Assembly (NCBI RefSeq): GCF_937884665.1
Contig: NZ_CAKZYF010000198.1
Span: 1-34,983 of the forward strand
DNA: 34,983 bases
Reading direction: 5' to 3'
DNA from: an uncultured Allomuricauda sp.
Lineage (GTDB): Bacteria > Bacteroidota > Bacteroidia > Flavobacteriales > Flavobacteriaceae
In this document: piece by piece, positions 7,761-15,662 of the stretch
Numbering within the stretch: position 1 is the stretch's first letter
How the letters are laid out: every line of letters starts with the position of its first letter
Program-made: the position numbers and the translations under genes
Notes under the pieces: generated by a model
Database searches by the model: none
Told to the model about the DNA's origin: nothing
Seen by the model: only the letters and a program-made list of their open reading frames with translations

Positions 7761-9038
7761 TTATCCCAGCAATTCCAATATGCGCTCCAGGGCCATTCCA
7801 CGGGAACCCTTGATAAATAGGTTACCTTTGATTATCGGATGGGATTTAAGGTATTTCTTTAAATCTTCGAAAGTTTCAAATTTAGAAAATGCAGTTTGGG
7901 TCTTCGAAAAATGGGTTCCTACCAAAATCACATCAGTAAATCCCAATGCTTGGACCATATCCACTATAGCCTGATGTTCGCTTGCAGAAGCCCCACCCAA
8001 TTCAAACATGTCCCCCAAAATAAGAACCGGGTCTAATTTCTTGAGTTTGTAAAAGTTCTGGATGGCGACGGCCATACTGGTTGGATTAGCATTATAGGCA
8101 TCCAGAACGATTCCAATACCATTTTTTTCCAATATTTGGGAACGATTGTTCTGCGGAATGTATTCTTCCAAAGCCAACTTAATGTCCTTTAGGGGAACGT
8201 TGAAATATTTTCCGATAAGCACTGCAGCGGCACAGTTGGTAAAATTATAGTCCCCGATTAACTGTGTTGTGATTTTTAATCCTTCCATTTCAAGGGTTAC
8301 GAAAGGGGCGTCATTTTTCAATTCAATCTGGTAGTAAGAAGAATCGGCAGTGCTAAAGCCAATTTTTTTGATGTATCCCGAGAGCTTTTTAAGTTGAATG
8401 GGATCATCGGCATTCATAAAGACGTGTTTATCTTTGGCCATCAAATGGTCATAGAGTTCACTTTTGCCCTTGATTACCCCCTCAACTCCACCAAATCCTT
8501 CCAAATGCGCTTTGCCAAAATTGGTAATGTAACCGAAATCGGGTTGTGCTATGGAACTTAAAAATGCAATTTCCCTTTGGTGGTTGGCACCCATTTCAAC
8601 AACGGCCATTTCAGTGTCTTCCCTAATAGAGAGCAGGGTTAGCGGAACACCAATATGGTTGTTGAGATTCCCCTGGGTGGCAATGGTTCTGTATTTCTTT
8701 GAAAGAACGTTGAAGATCAGTTCCTTGGTGGTTGTTTTTCCATTGCTCCCAGTTAATGAAATGACTTGGGCACTGCTTTTGTTCCTATGATGGGTAGATA
8801 GCTTCTGAAGGGTTTCCAGAACGTGCTCCACTACGACACACTTTTCAGAAAAGTTGAAATCCTTTTCATCGATAATGGCATAGGCAGCTCCTTGCTCCAG
8901 TGCCTCTTTTGCAAAGGTATTTCCATTAAAATTGGGGCCTTTTAGTGCAAAGAAAAGACAATTCGGCAGTATTTTTCGCGTATCCGTACATATCTGGGGA
9001 TACTTCAAAAACAAGGAGTACAGTTCATTTATATCCAT
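7761..9038 (-). CDS. murF: UDP-N-acetylmuramoyl-tripeptide--D-alanyl-D-alanine ligase
   Basis: MurF adds D-Ala-D-Ala to the UDP-MurNAc-tripeptide, the last cytoplasmic step in making the peptidoglycan pentapeptide, using ATP. The 425-residue protein shows the N-terminal substrate domain (TDTRKILPNCLFFALKG; residues 18-34), the ATP loop GSNGKTTTK at residues 97-105, the EMGANHQREI motif, ITNFGKAHLEGFG, and the C-terminal ligase domain (LDAYNANPTSM; LILGDMFELG; KGSRGM). The length is normal for the shorter Bacteroidota forms. It sits immediately downstream of gldJ, an arrangement I associate with Flavobacteriaceae, with an intrinsic terminator between the two. The start is the ATG at 9038. It is not part of a dcw cell-division cluster here. 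Confidence 0.96.
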   Translation of the reverse strand: MDINELYSLFLKYPQICTDTRKILPNCLFFALKGPNFNGNTFAKEALEQGAAYAIIDEKDFNFSEKCVVVEHVLETLQKLSTHHRNKSSAQVISLTGSNGKTTTKELIFNVLSKKYRTIATQGNLNNHIGVPLTLLSIREDTEMAVVEMGANHQREIAFLSSIAQPDFGYITNFGKAHLEGFGGVEGVIKGKSELYDHLMAKDKHVFMNADDPIQLKKLSGYIKKIGFSTADSSYYQIELKNDAPFVTLEMEGLKITTQLIGDYNFTNCAAAVLIGKYFNVPLKDIKLALEEYIPQNNRSQILEKNGIGIVLDAYNANPTSMAVAIQNFYKLKKLDPVLILGDMFELGGASASEHQAIVDMVQALGFTDVILVGTHFSKTQTAFSKFETFEDLKKYLKSHPIIKGNLFIKGSRGMALERILELLG

Positions 9039-9049
9039 GGGCCGAAGAT

Positions 9050-9081
9050 AAAAAAAAGCCCTGATGAAGAATCAGGGCTTT
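9050..9081 (-). terminator. Intrinsic terminator after gldJ
   Basis: On the minus strand AAAGCCCTGAT is followed by a short loop and ATCAGGGCTTT, then a run of T residues (bases 9057 to 9050). The stem is perfect over 11 bp. It ends the gldJ message 12 nt before the murF start, so murF must rely on read-through or on a promoter embedded in this small gap. Confidence 0.88.
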
Positions 9082-9101
9082 GCACTTGGTTGCTAACTAT
9101 T

Positions 9102-10760
9102 TTATTTGGCTTTTTTATGCCGGACCGTTTTATTTTTGGATTTTGATTTTGAGCCTACTCGGGACATGGCGCATCTGAAGCCAACATCGTCAGTTGCCAT
9201 ATATTGGGGCAAATATCTACGTTGCGCTGGGTCCAACCAAAACGCTCTATCTCTCCAGGAACCTCCTTTATATACCCTGACTTCATCGTTTATCAAAGAA
9301 GTCCTGTAGTTGGAAGTATCGTATTGGCGCAATAATTTTCCCGTGGAATCCCTTTCCACTTTATGTTTGGGGGAATCATACATTTTTCGGTTATCTGCCT
9401 CATCGCTAAAGCGCTGGAAAAATCTGGATGAACCCGGGTCACCATCGCGATATCCTCTGTTGTCACTGGAAGAGAAGTTGGTCCTTAAATACGTTTCTTC
9501 ATCTCCAACGGGAACTTCCTTGATTTCACCTGGCAGATTAACGGCTACAATTTTACCATTGGGTAGGGTGTCGTACACAATGTCATCCCGAAGGACTTCC
9601 ACCTTTCCGTCCTCTCCTATAGCTTTTTTCAGATAGACATTACCTCTGTAGTAATTAAAATCACTGATTTCATCATCAACTATGGGTCGATACACATCGG
9701 CTACCCACTCAGAAACATTACCGGCCATATCGTAAAGTCCAAAATCGTTCGGTTTGTACGATTTTACCTCTGCGGTAATATCTGCTCCATCGTCAGACCA
9801 ACCCGCTATACCGCCATAGTCCCCTTTTCCTTGCTTAAAGTTGGCCAATTGATCACCGCGACCAACTCTTTGTCCGTTACGGGTATAATCCCCTTCCCAC
9901 GGATATTTTTTTCTACCGCGGTAGTTGTTGTATTCTCTTGAGCCAATAAGGGCCTGTGCTGCGTATTCCCATTCGGTTTCGGTAGGCAATCGGTATTCCG
10001 GTTGAAGTACCCCGCTACTTCGCTTGGCAAAGGAATTGATAGAATCTTTTTTCTGCTTTCCCTGCAAGGAGTCGATTTGACCCCCATACACGGATTCAGG
10101 ATTGTTAAGGTACGCTTCCGTACTGAAAGTACCACCAATCTCGCCGTTCAATACTTTGTATTTTGCATCCTGTGCCAGAAATCCTTCACGCTCAAGCATG
10201 GCCTCGTTCACTCGGTCCGTCCGCCATTCTGCATATTGTGACGCCTGCACCCAATTCACACCAACTACAGGATATTCGGCATAAGCAGGGTGTCTCAAAT
10301 AGTTGTTCGTCATGGTCTCATTAAAACCCAATCGGTTTCTCCATACCAAAGTATCGGGAAGCGCTCCTTTATATATATTGGCATAGTTCGGATTTTCAGG
10401 AGGATAAACAGCCTTTAAATAATCCAAATATTCAAGGTACATCACGTTGGTGACCTCTGTTTCATCCATGTAGAAAGATTGCACGTGCTGTTGGGTAGGG
10501 GTATTGTTCCAATCATGCATAATATCATCTTGCACCTTACCCTTGGTAAAAGTGCCTCCTTCAATAAACACGGTTCCAGGTGGTGTTTCTTGTTCCTTAA
10601 AGTCGGAATTGTATTGAAATCCTCCTTCTTTCGCGTTGATTTTCCATCCTGTGGCTCTTGAAATGTTCTTAGATGAAGAGGATGATGAGTTTTTACAACT
10701 GGAAATTCCTCCAACAATAACAGCACAAGAAAGTACAACTTTGATAAGATGTTTTTTCAT
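9102..10760 (-). CDS. gldJ: Gliding motility lipoprotein GldJ
   Basis: GldJ is an outer-membrane-associated lipoprotein of the gliding motility/type IX secretion machinery that in Flavobacterium johnsoniae forms helical bands and stabilises other Gld proteins. The 552-residue product has a lipoprotein signal peptide with Cys22 (GGISSC) followed by a Ser-rich tether. The body is a formylglycine-generating-enzyme-like (SUMF1) fold: GTVFIEGGTFTKG, MDETEVTN, VVGVNWVQASQYAEWR, RLPTETEWEYAAQ, DMAGNVSEWVADVY, and the terminal GGSWRDRAFWLDPAQRRY...VGFRCAMS. This domain structure and length match GldJ. It is likely non-enzymatic, because GldK/GldJ proteins use the fold structurally. It is transcribed away from porV. 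The extreme C-terminus is Lys-rich (SKSKNKTVRHKKAK). The start is the ATG at 10760. Confidence 0.95.
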   Translation of the reverse strand: MKKHLIKVVLSCAVIVGGISSCKNSSSSSSKNISRATGWKINAKEGGFQYNSDFKEQETPPGTVFIEGGTFTKGKVQDDIMHDWNNTPTQQHVQSFYMDETEVTNVMYLEYLDYLKAVYPPENPNYANIYKGALPDTLVWRNRLGFNETMTNNYLRHPAYAEYPVVGVNWVQASQYAEWRTDRVNEAMLEREGFLAQDAKYKVLNGEIGGTFSTEAYLNNPESVYGGQIDSLQGKQKKDSINSFAKRSSGVLQPEYRLPTETEWEYAAQALIGSREYNNYRGRKKYPWEGDYTRNGQRVGRGDQLANFKQGKGDYGGIAGWSDDGADITAEVKSYKPNDFGLYDMAGNVSEWVADVYRPIVDDEISDFNYYRGNVYLKKAIGEDGKVEVLRDDIVYDTLPNGKIVAVNLPGEIKEVPVGDEETYLRTNFSSSDNRGYRDGDPGSSRFFQRFSDEADNRKMYDSPKHKVERDSTGKLLRQYDTSNYRTSLINDEVRVYKGGSWRDRAFWLDPAQRRYLPQYMATDDVGFRCAMSRVGSKSKSKNKTVRHKKAK

Positions 10761-10886
10761 AATTTGGGCTTGAGTACTTTTTATTTTAGGGGTATGACCC
10801 TAACACTACTTCAATTCGATTTTGATTTTACAATCTATAAACGAAAAATTGGCTATTATATTTTATGGTAATCCAAGAATAACGGC

Positions 10887-10894
10887 CAAATCTA
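10887..10894 (-). promoter_or_regulatory. Candidate -7 element for gldJ
   Basis: On the minus strand this reads TAGATTTG, a perfect match to the Bacteroidota -7 element TAnnTTTG. At 18 nt upstream there is TTTA, a 3-of-4 match to the -33 TTTG. It would give a 5' leader of about 120 nt before gldJ. Confidence 0.35.
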
Positions 10895-11067
10895 AAATCT
10901 TAGTTTTTACCCTAAACGTGTTCTTTTATAAATTAGTATGTTCCCCTAAGTTTTTCATGCTTGCAATAGTTACCTTCGCCTAAGAACAACAGAACCAATC
11001 CTAGTTATTTGCAGGGCTTGAATCAAAAAAAGCACTTTTGTTTACAAGAATTTAATGAAAAGTACGT

Positions 11068-11095
11068 TTTGTTGTAACATATTCAATACTATTTG
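11068..11095 (+). promoter_or_regulatory. Candidate promoter for porV
   Basis: TTTG (11068-11071) is followed by TACTATTTG (ending 11095), a one-base-expanded version of TAnnTTTG, at near-canonical spacing. Transcription would begin about 40 nt before the porV ATG. Confidence 0.4.
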
Positions 11096-11144
11096 AAGCT
11101 TAAGGGTGTTATAGCCCCGACATTTTTAACGCTAAACTTAAAAA

Positions 11145-12290
11145 ATGAAGAAGTTACTTTTGGTGATACTTTTAATTGTGTTTTCGCGCGCCAGTGCGCA
11201 ACAGGAAAGAGCCATCACCACAGCAGTCCCGTTTTTGACCATTGCCTCGGATGCACGTGCAGCGGGGATGGGGGATATGGGCGTGGCTACTACCTTTGAC
11301 ATCTTTTCCCAGCAATGGAATCCTGCAAAGTTTGCCTTTGCTACACAAAAAAGTGGTGTTGCCGCTAGTTTTACACCTTATTTGGAAACCATTGTAAACG
11401 ACGTTTCCCTGTTAAACGCGAGTTATTACAATAAATTAAACAACAATAGAGGGGCATTTGCATTCTCTGTACGCTATTTTGGTTTGGGTGAGATTGAATT
11501 ACGCCAGACCATTGATGAGGATGCTACTTTGGTAAATCCAAACGAATTCGCCATAGATGGAAGCTATTCCTTAAAACTGAGCCCTACTTTTTCAATGGGT
11601 ATTGCAGGTCGATTTATCAGCTCGAACCTAAGATTTCAAGATGCTACCCAAGATTCCCAAGCTGCCAACGCATTCGCCGTGGATATTGCTGGTTTTTATC
11701 GTTCCAGGGAAATTGCATACAATAGTTTTGATGGTAGATGGCGTGCCGGTTTCAATATCTCCAATATTGGGAACAAGATTCAGTATGATGCGGAAGGACA
11801 AGAGAATTTTTTGCCGACCAACTTAAAATTTGGCGCCGGTTTCGACTTTATTTTTGACCAAGACAATGTTTTGGGCGTTCATACCGAATTCAATAAGCTC
11901 TTAGTTCCAACTCCTCGGGATTTCAATGGTGATGGCGTCATTGGTCCAGAAGATAATGATGAATACCAACAAATTGGATTTTTAAGTGGTGCTTTCGAAT
12001 CTTTCGGAGATGCTCCCGATGGTTTTAGTGAAGAACTTCAAGAGGTGACATGGGCACTTGGAGCTGAATATCGCTTCCAAGAGGCATTTATGCTACGCGG
12101 AGGCTATTTCAACGAAAGTGAGGAAAAAGGGGCCAGACAGTTTTTCACACTCGGTGCTGGCTTTAAGTTTAAAACGGCACAAATCGATTTGTCCTACCTT
12201 TTTTCAACATCCCAGGTTCGAAATCCCTTGGAGAACACCCTGCGATTCTCATTATCCTTCAATTTTGGAGAAGAGTTTTTCAACGATTAA
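11145..12290 (+). CDS. porV: Type IX secretion system outer-membrane protein PorV (LptO)
   Basis: PorV is an outer-membrane beta-barrel shuttle that receives T9SS cargo from the SprA translocon and hands it to the sortase PorU, which attaches it to the surface or releases it. The 381-residue protein has a signal peptide (residues 1-19, cleavage after ASAQ) and the family opening (ITTAVPFLTIASDARAAGMG, residues 24-43). Repeated amphipathic strands follow (FSVRYFGLGEIEL; GRWRAGFNISNIGNKI; LGVHTEFNKLLVPTP), and the last strand ends FSLSFNFG. An EF-hand-like loop (D259-x-N-x-D-G...E-D270) lies in an extracellular-type loop. It is read divergently from gldJ, and cdd and the pdh genes follow as in other flavobacteria. 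porU, which normally precedes porV, is missing here. The start is the ATG at 11145. Confidence 0.93.
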   Translation: MKKLLLVILLIVFSRASAQQERAITTAVPFLTIASDARAAGMGDMGVATTFDIFSQQWNPAKFAFATQKSGVAASFTPYLETIVNDVSLLNASYYNKLNNNRGAFAFSVRYFGLGEIELRQTIDEDATLVNPNEFAIDGSYSLKLSPTFSMGIAGRFISSNLRFQDATQDSQAANAFAVDIAGFYRSREIAYNSFDGRWRAGFNISNIGNKIQYDAEGQENFLPTNLKFGAGFDFIFDQDNVLGVHTEFNKLLVPTPRDFNGDGVIGPEDNDEYQQIGFLSGAFESFGDAPDGFSEELQEVTWALGAEYRFQEAFMLRGGYFNESEEKGARQFFTLGAGFKFKTAQIDLSYLFSTSQVRNPLENTLRFSLSFNFGEEFFND

Positions 12291-12315
12291 AAAGTAATTC
12301 TAAGATATTTTTAGA

Positions 12316-12349
12316 GAAAACCCGTCCATCAACGGGTTTTCTTATTTTT
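12316..12349 (+). terminator. Intrinsic terminator after porV
   Basis: A perfect 10-bp stem (GAAAACCCGT with ACGGGTTTTC), a 6-nt loop and a downstream TTATTTTT tract. It lies 25 nt after the porV stop and 20 nt before the cdd start, leaving little room for a separate cdd promoter. Confidence 0.85.
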
Positions 12350-12369
12350 GGGAAATAGCCAGCACAGGT

Positions 12370-12861
12370 ATGAAAAAACAGCACCTTGGATTTGAACTCA
12401 TTATTTATGATGATGAGAATGAACTGCCCGCTTTTGAAAAACGTCTGTTGGATAAGGCCATAAAGGCCCGTAAAAGTGCTTATGCCCCCTATTCCAATTT
12501 TCAGGTAGGTGCCGCGGTGCTCATGGAAAATGGCGAGGTGGTCATTGGAAACAATCAAGAAAATGCATCCTACCCCTCTGGACTTTGCGCGGAGCGCGTA
12601 GCGGTTTTTCAAGCAGGGGCCCTGTATCCTGGAGTGGGAATGCTAGCTATTGCCGTAAGCGCAGCCTCCAACAATCATCTCGTTGATGTTCCCGCGGGTC
12701 CCTGTGGCAACTGTAGGCAAGCCATATTTGAATATGAGGTCAAACAAAAATCCCCGATTTCCGTATTGCTCCAAGGCGAAAAAGGACCTGTGTTCAAATG
12801 TGGTTCCATTAGCGACATTTTACCCCTTGCTTTTGGCAACTCATTTTTAGGGGATTCTTAG
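12370..12861 (+). CDS. cdd: Cytidine deaminase
   Basis: Cytidine deaminase converts cytidine and deoxycytidine to the uridine forms in pyrimidine salvage. The 163-residue protein carries the zinc site typical of the homotetrameric class: Cys73-Ala-Glu75 (GLCAER), with Glu75 the proton shuttle, and the Pro-Cys112-x-x-Cys115 motif (GPCGNC). The ribose-binding segment YSNFQVGAAV (residues 41-50) and the NNQENASYP motif are also present. It is about 30 residues longer than the E. coli-unlike short forms (around 130), mainly from an N-terminal extension, as is common in Bacteroidota. It follows porV after a terminator and precedes pdhA by about 85 nt; this order matches my recollection of F. johnsoniae. 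No signal peptide is present, so it is cytoplasmic. The start is the ATG at 12370. Confidence 0.95.
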   Translation: MKKQHLGFELIIYDDENELPAFEKRLLDKAIKARKSAYAPYSNFQVGAAVLMENGEVVIGNNQENASYPSGLCAERVAVFQAGALYPGVGMLAIAVSAASNNHLVDVPAGPCGNCRQAIFEYEVKQKSPISVLLQGEKGPVFKCGSISDILPLAFGNSFLGDS

Positions 12862-12872
12862 TGTTCAATTCT

Positions 12873-12903
12873 TTTTCACAAAAGAGATATATATGTATTT
12901 TTG
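12873..12903 (+). promoter_or_regulatory. Candidate promoter for pdhA-pdhC
   Basis: TATTTTTG (12896-12903) is a perfect TAnnTTTG -7 element, with TTTT at 12873-12876 in the -33 position after a 19-nt spacer. It lies between cdd and pdhA and would give a leader of roughly 37 nt. Confidence 0.5.
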
Positions 12904-12946
12904 TTTTTCTTCTCAAAACGAAGAATATCAATAAAGCAAACTGTTG

Positions 12947-13945
12947 ATGAAAAAAATTACCAAGGAAGTTTATTTGAAGTGGTATGAGGATATGCTGTTC
13001 TGGAGAAAGTTTGAGGACAAACTGGCAGCTGTCTATATCCAGCAAAAAGTTAGAGGTTTTCTACATCTGTACAATGGACAAGAGGCGGTTCTTGCAGGTT
13101 CATTACATGCTATGGACCTTACTAAAGACCGGATGATAACCGCGTATAGAAATCACGTTCAACCCATCGGTATGGGGGTCGATCCCCGCAAAGTAATGGC
13201 CGAATTGTTCGGAAAAGTAACCGGCACCTCCAAAGGTATGGGGGGGTCCATGCATATTTTTTCCAAAGAGCACCGATTCTATGGAGGTCATGGAATTGTA
13301 GGAGGTCAGATACCCTTAGGAGCTGGACTTGCGTTTGCGGATAAGTACTTTAAACGGGACGCTGTAACTTTGTGTTACATGGGAGATGGTGCGGTTAGAC
13401 AGGGTTCTTTGCACGAGGCATTCAACCTGGCCATGCTCTGGCAACTGCCTGTGGTATTTATTTGCGAAAACAATGGATACGCTATGGGGACCTCGGTTGA
13501 AAGGACATCGTACTCCACGGATATCTGGAAGTTAGGTCTGGGCTACGAAATGCCCTGTGGACCAGTGGATGGAATGGACCCAGCCATAGTAGCGAAAGAG
13601 GTGGATAAGGCCGTAGAGCGGGCCAGAACAGGTGGAGGACCAACTTTTCTGGAAATGAAAACCTACAGGTACCGCGGGCATTCCATGTCTGATGCACAGC
13701 ATTACAGGACAAAGGAGGAGGTTGAGGAATACAAAAAGATTGACCCTATATCCCAAGTAAAAGATGTCATTTTTGAGAAGGGTTATGCGGATGAAGAGGA
13801 AATAAAGGGAATCGATAAACGGGTCAAGGAATTGGTCTCAGAATGTGAGAGATTTGCAGAGGAATCTGATTTCCCACCGGTCAATCAACTGTACGATACG
13901 GTATACGAACAAGAGAACTATCCATTTTTACAACATAAACTTTAG
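12947..13945 (+). CDS. pdhA: Pyruvate dehydrogenase E1 component, alpha subunit
   Basis: E1-alpha, with E1-beta, carries out thiamine-diphosphate-dependent decarboxylation of pyruvate and reductive acetylation of the E2 lipoyl group. The 332-residue protein shows the TPP-binding motif beginning GDG at residues 146-148 and ending in NN at 175-176 (FICENNGYAMGTS). It also has GHGIVGGQIPLGAG and the phosphorylation-loop-like TYRYRGHSMSDAQHYR region. I placed the start at the ATG at 12947 and not at the TTG one codon earlier. The E2 gene begins 4 nt after the stop, so the two are translationally coupled. E1-beta and E3 are not in the window; a separate E1-beta locus is usual in Flavobacteriaceae as I recall. 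A bona fide pyruvate specificity, as opposed to branched-chain 2-oxoacids, rests on the pairing with this E2. Confidence 0.93.
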   Translation: MKKITKEVYLKWYEDMLFWRKFEDKLAAVYIQQKVRGFLHLYNGQEAVLAGSLHAMDLTKDRMITAYRNHVQPIGMGVDPRKVMAELFGKVTGTSKGMGGSMHIFSKEHRFYGGHGIVGGQIPLGAGLAFADKYFKRDAVTLCYMGDGAVRQGSLHEAFNLAMLWQLPVVFICENNGYAMGTSVERTSYSTDIWKLGLGYEMPCGPVDGMDPAIVAKEVDKAVERARTGGGPTFLEMKTYRYRGHSMSDAQHYRTKEEVEEYKKIDPISQVKDVIFEKGYADEEEIKGIDKRVKELVSECERFAEESDFPPVNQLYDTVYEQENYPFLQHKL

Positions 13946-13949
13946 GTAG

Positions 13950-15587
13950 ATGGCAGAAGTAATCAATATGCCAAGATTGAGCGATACCATGGAGGAAGGT
14001 ACCGTGGCGAAGTGGCTCAAAAAAGTAGGGGATAAGGTAGAGGAAGGCGATATTCTTGCAGAAATAGAGACGGATAAAGCCACCATGGAATTCGAATCGT
14101 TCCATGAGGGCACGCTTTTACATATCGGAATAGAAGAAGGAGATGGAGCTCCAGTGGATTCCCTTTTGGCCATCATCGGGAACGAAGGTGAAGACATCTC
14201 GGCGCTGTTGAACGGGGGTGGAAATACAGATACCCCCATAGTGGAAGTATCCAAGCCAACTGAGGAAACCCAAGAAGAAATCAATACCCCCACCGCCTCT
14301 GCGCCTACCGAAATCCCTGATGGTGTGGAGATTGTCAATATGCCCAGACTTAGTGACACAATGGAAGAAGGAACGGTTGCCGCATGGTTGAAGAAAGTAG
14401 GGGATACCGTAGAAGAAGGCGATATTCTGGCAGAGATTGAGACGGACAAGGCCACCATGGAATTTGAGTCCTTTTATTCAGGAACCCTCTTGCATATTGG
14501 AATCCAAGAGGGCGAAGGTGCTCCAGTTGATTCCCTTTTGGCCATTATTGGTCCAGCAGGTACTGATGTCAGTGCCGTCCTCAATGCACCTGCGGGTACC
14601 GATACTTCTGCAATTGCTGAGGAAACCACAGCTGTTGAACCGAAAGGGGAAGAAGAAAAAGCGGGGGAAACAATCTCCGCCGCAGATGGGCAACGTATAT
14701 TCGCATCTCCGCTCGCCAAAAAAATTGCTGAGGATAAGGGAATCAGTCTCAATGAGGTAAAAGGTTCTGGGGATAATGGCAGAATTGTTAAGCGGGACGT
14801 AGAAAATTATCAAGCGGCTCCAACGAGTGTCCCGGTTCCAACGGTTGAACCTGCAGAACAACAAGTTGAGTCCCCCACGGCACCTATTCGTTTGGCTGTA
14901 GGAGAGGAAAGTATTGAAGAGGTGAAGAATTCGACCATGCGCAAGGTTATTGCCAAACGTTTGGGAGAATCTAAATTTTCTGCACCACATTACTACCTTA
15001 CCATAGAGGTAGATATGGACAATGCCAAGGCCTCTCGGGCCCAAATCAATAGTCTACCAGATACAAAGGTTTCTTTTAACGATATGGTGCTAAAGGCATG
15101 TGCCATGGCCTTAAAGAAACATCCCCAAGTAAATACCACTTGGAATGGTGACTCAACCGTATACAAGCACCATATCCATATGGGTGTAGCGGTGGCCGTA
15201 GATGAGGGCTTGGTAGTACCTGTGATCAAGTTTGCCGACCAATTGAGTCTTACCCAAATTGGCGCATCGGTCAAAGATTTGGCGGGTAGGGCGCGTACCA
15301 AAAAAATTAAGCCTGAGGAAATGGAAGGCAGTACATTCACGGTATCCAATTTGGGCATGTTCGGTATCCTAGAGTTTACGTCCATAATAAATCAACCGAA
15401 TTCTGCTATATTGTCCGTTGGTGCCATAGTGGAAAAACCAGTGGTAAAAAATGGAGAAATAAAAGTGGGAAGTACCATGAAAGTTACTTTAGCATGTGAC
15501 CACAGAACCGTAGATGGTGCCACAGGCGCCCAATACCTTCAGACTTTGAGGGCCTATCTGGAAAATCCGGTAACTATGCTGGCATAG
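13950..15587 (+). CDS. pdhC: Dihydrolipoamide acetyltransferase (pyruvate dehydrogenase E2), two lipoyl domains
   Basis: E2 forms the core of the pyruvate dehydrogenase complex and transfers the acetyl group from lipoyl to CoA. The 545-residue protein has two tandem lipoyl domains, each with the ETDKATMEFES motif; the lipoylated lysines are Lys43 and Lys167. Ala/Pro/Glu/Thr-rich linkers join them to a peripheral subunit-binding domain (about residues 256-297: FASPLAKKIAEDKGI...GSGDNGRI...DV). The catalytic domain starts near residue 330 (STMRKVIAKRLGESK) and holds the active-site DHRTVDG with His518 and Asp522. The two lipoyl domains are nearly the same at DNA level over parts of their length, so they come from an internal duplication. 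The start is the ATG at 13950, 4 nt after pdhA, and a strong terminator follows. The symbol pdhC is conventional; some annotations use aceF or pdhB. Confidence 0.95.
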   Translation: MAEVINMPRLSDTMEEGTVAKWLKKVGDKVEEGDILAEIETDKATMEFESFHEGTLLHIGIEEGDGAPVDSLLAIIGNEGEDISALLNGGGNTDTPIVEVSKPTEETQEEINTPTASAPTEIPDGVEIVNMPRLSDTMEEGTVAAWLKKVGDTVEEGDILAEIETDKATMEFESFYSGTLLHIGIQEGEGAPVDSLLAIIGPAGTDVSAVLNAPAGTDTSAIAEETTAVEPKGEEEKAGETISAADGQRIFASPLAKKIAEDKGISLNEVKGSGDNGRIVKRDVENYQAAPTSVPVPTVEPAEQQVESPTAPIRLAVGEESIEEVKNSTMRKVIAKRLGESKFSAPHYYLTIEVDMDNAKASRAQINSLPDTKVSFNDMVLKACAMALKKHPQVNTTWNGDSTVYKHHIHMGVAVAVDEGLVVPVIKFADQLSLTQIGASVKDLAGRARTKKIKPEEMEGSTFTVSNLGMFGILEFTSIINQPNSAILSVGAIVEKPVVKNGEIKVGSTMKVTLACDHRTVDGATGAQYLQTLRAYLENPVTMLA

Positions 15588-15605
15588 CGCATTCCCACTA
15601 CAAAT

Positions 15606-15636
15606 AAAAAAGCATCCATTTTTGGATGCTTTTTTT
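15606..15636 (+). terminator. Intrinsic terminator after the pdhA-pdhC operon
   Basis: AGCATCCA, a TTTT loop and TGGATGCT, preceded by an A-run and followed by six further T residues. The paired A- and T-runs extend the stem. It lies about 20 nt after the E2 stop and 27 nt before the next ATG. Confidence 0.9.
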
Positions 15637-15662
15637 AACTTTAAAAACTTCAAAATAGTACT

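Larger units (their letters stand above)
10761..11144. other. 384-bp divergent intergenic region between gldJ and porV
   Basis: The region is AT-rich and holds promoters for both directions, listed separately. No reading frame of note and no recognisable remnant of porU is seen in it, although porU occupies the corresponding place in F. johnsoniae. Confidence 0.6.

Noticed and set aside
13928..14458. Long antisense frame over the E2 lipoyl domains, apparently with an internal repeat
   Set aside because: The repeat is the shadow of the duplicated lipoyl domains on the other strand. Composition (Ser-rich, low complexity) is typical of a shadow frame.
13950..14560. Tandem DNA repeat of about 370 bp
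   Set aside because: It is explained by two lipoyl domains within one E2 protein, a normal feature of this enzyme.
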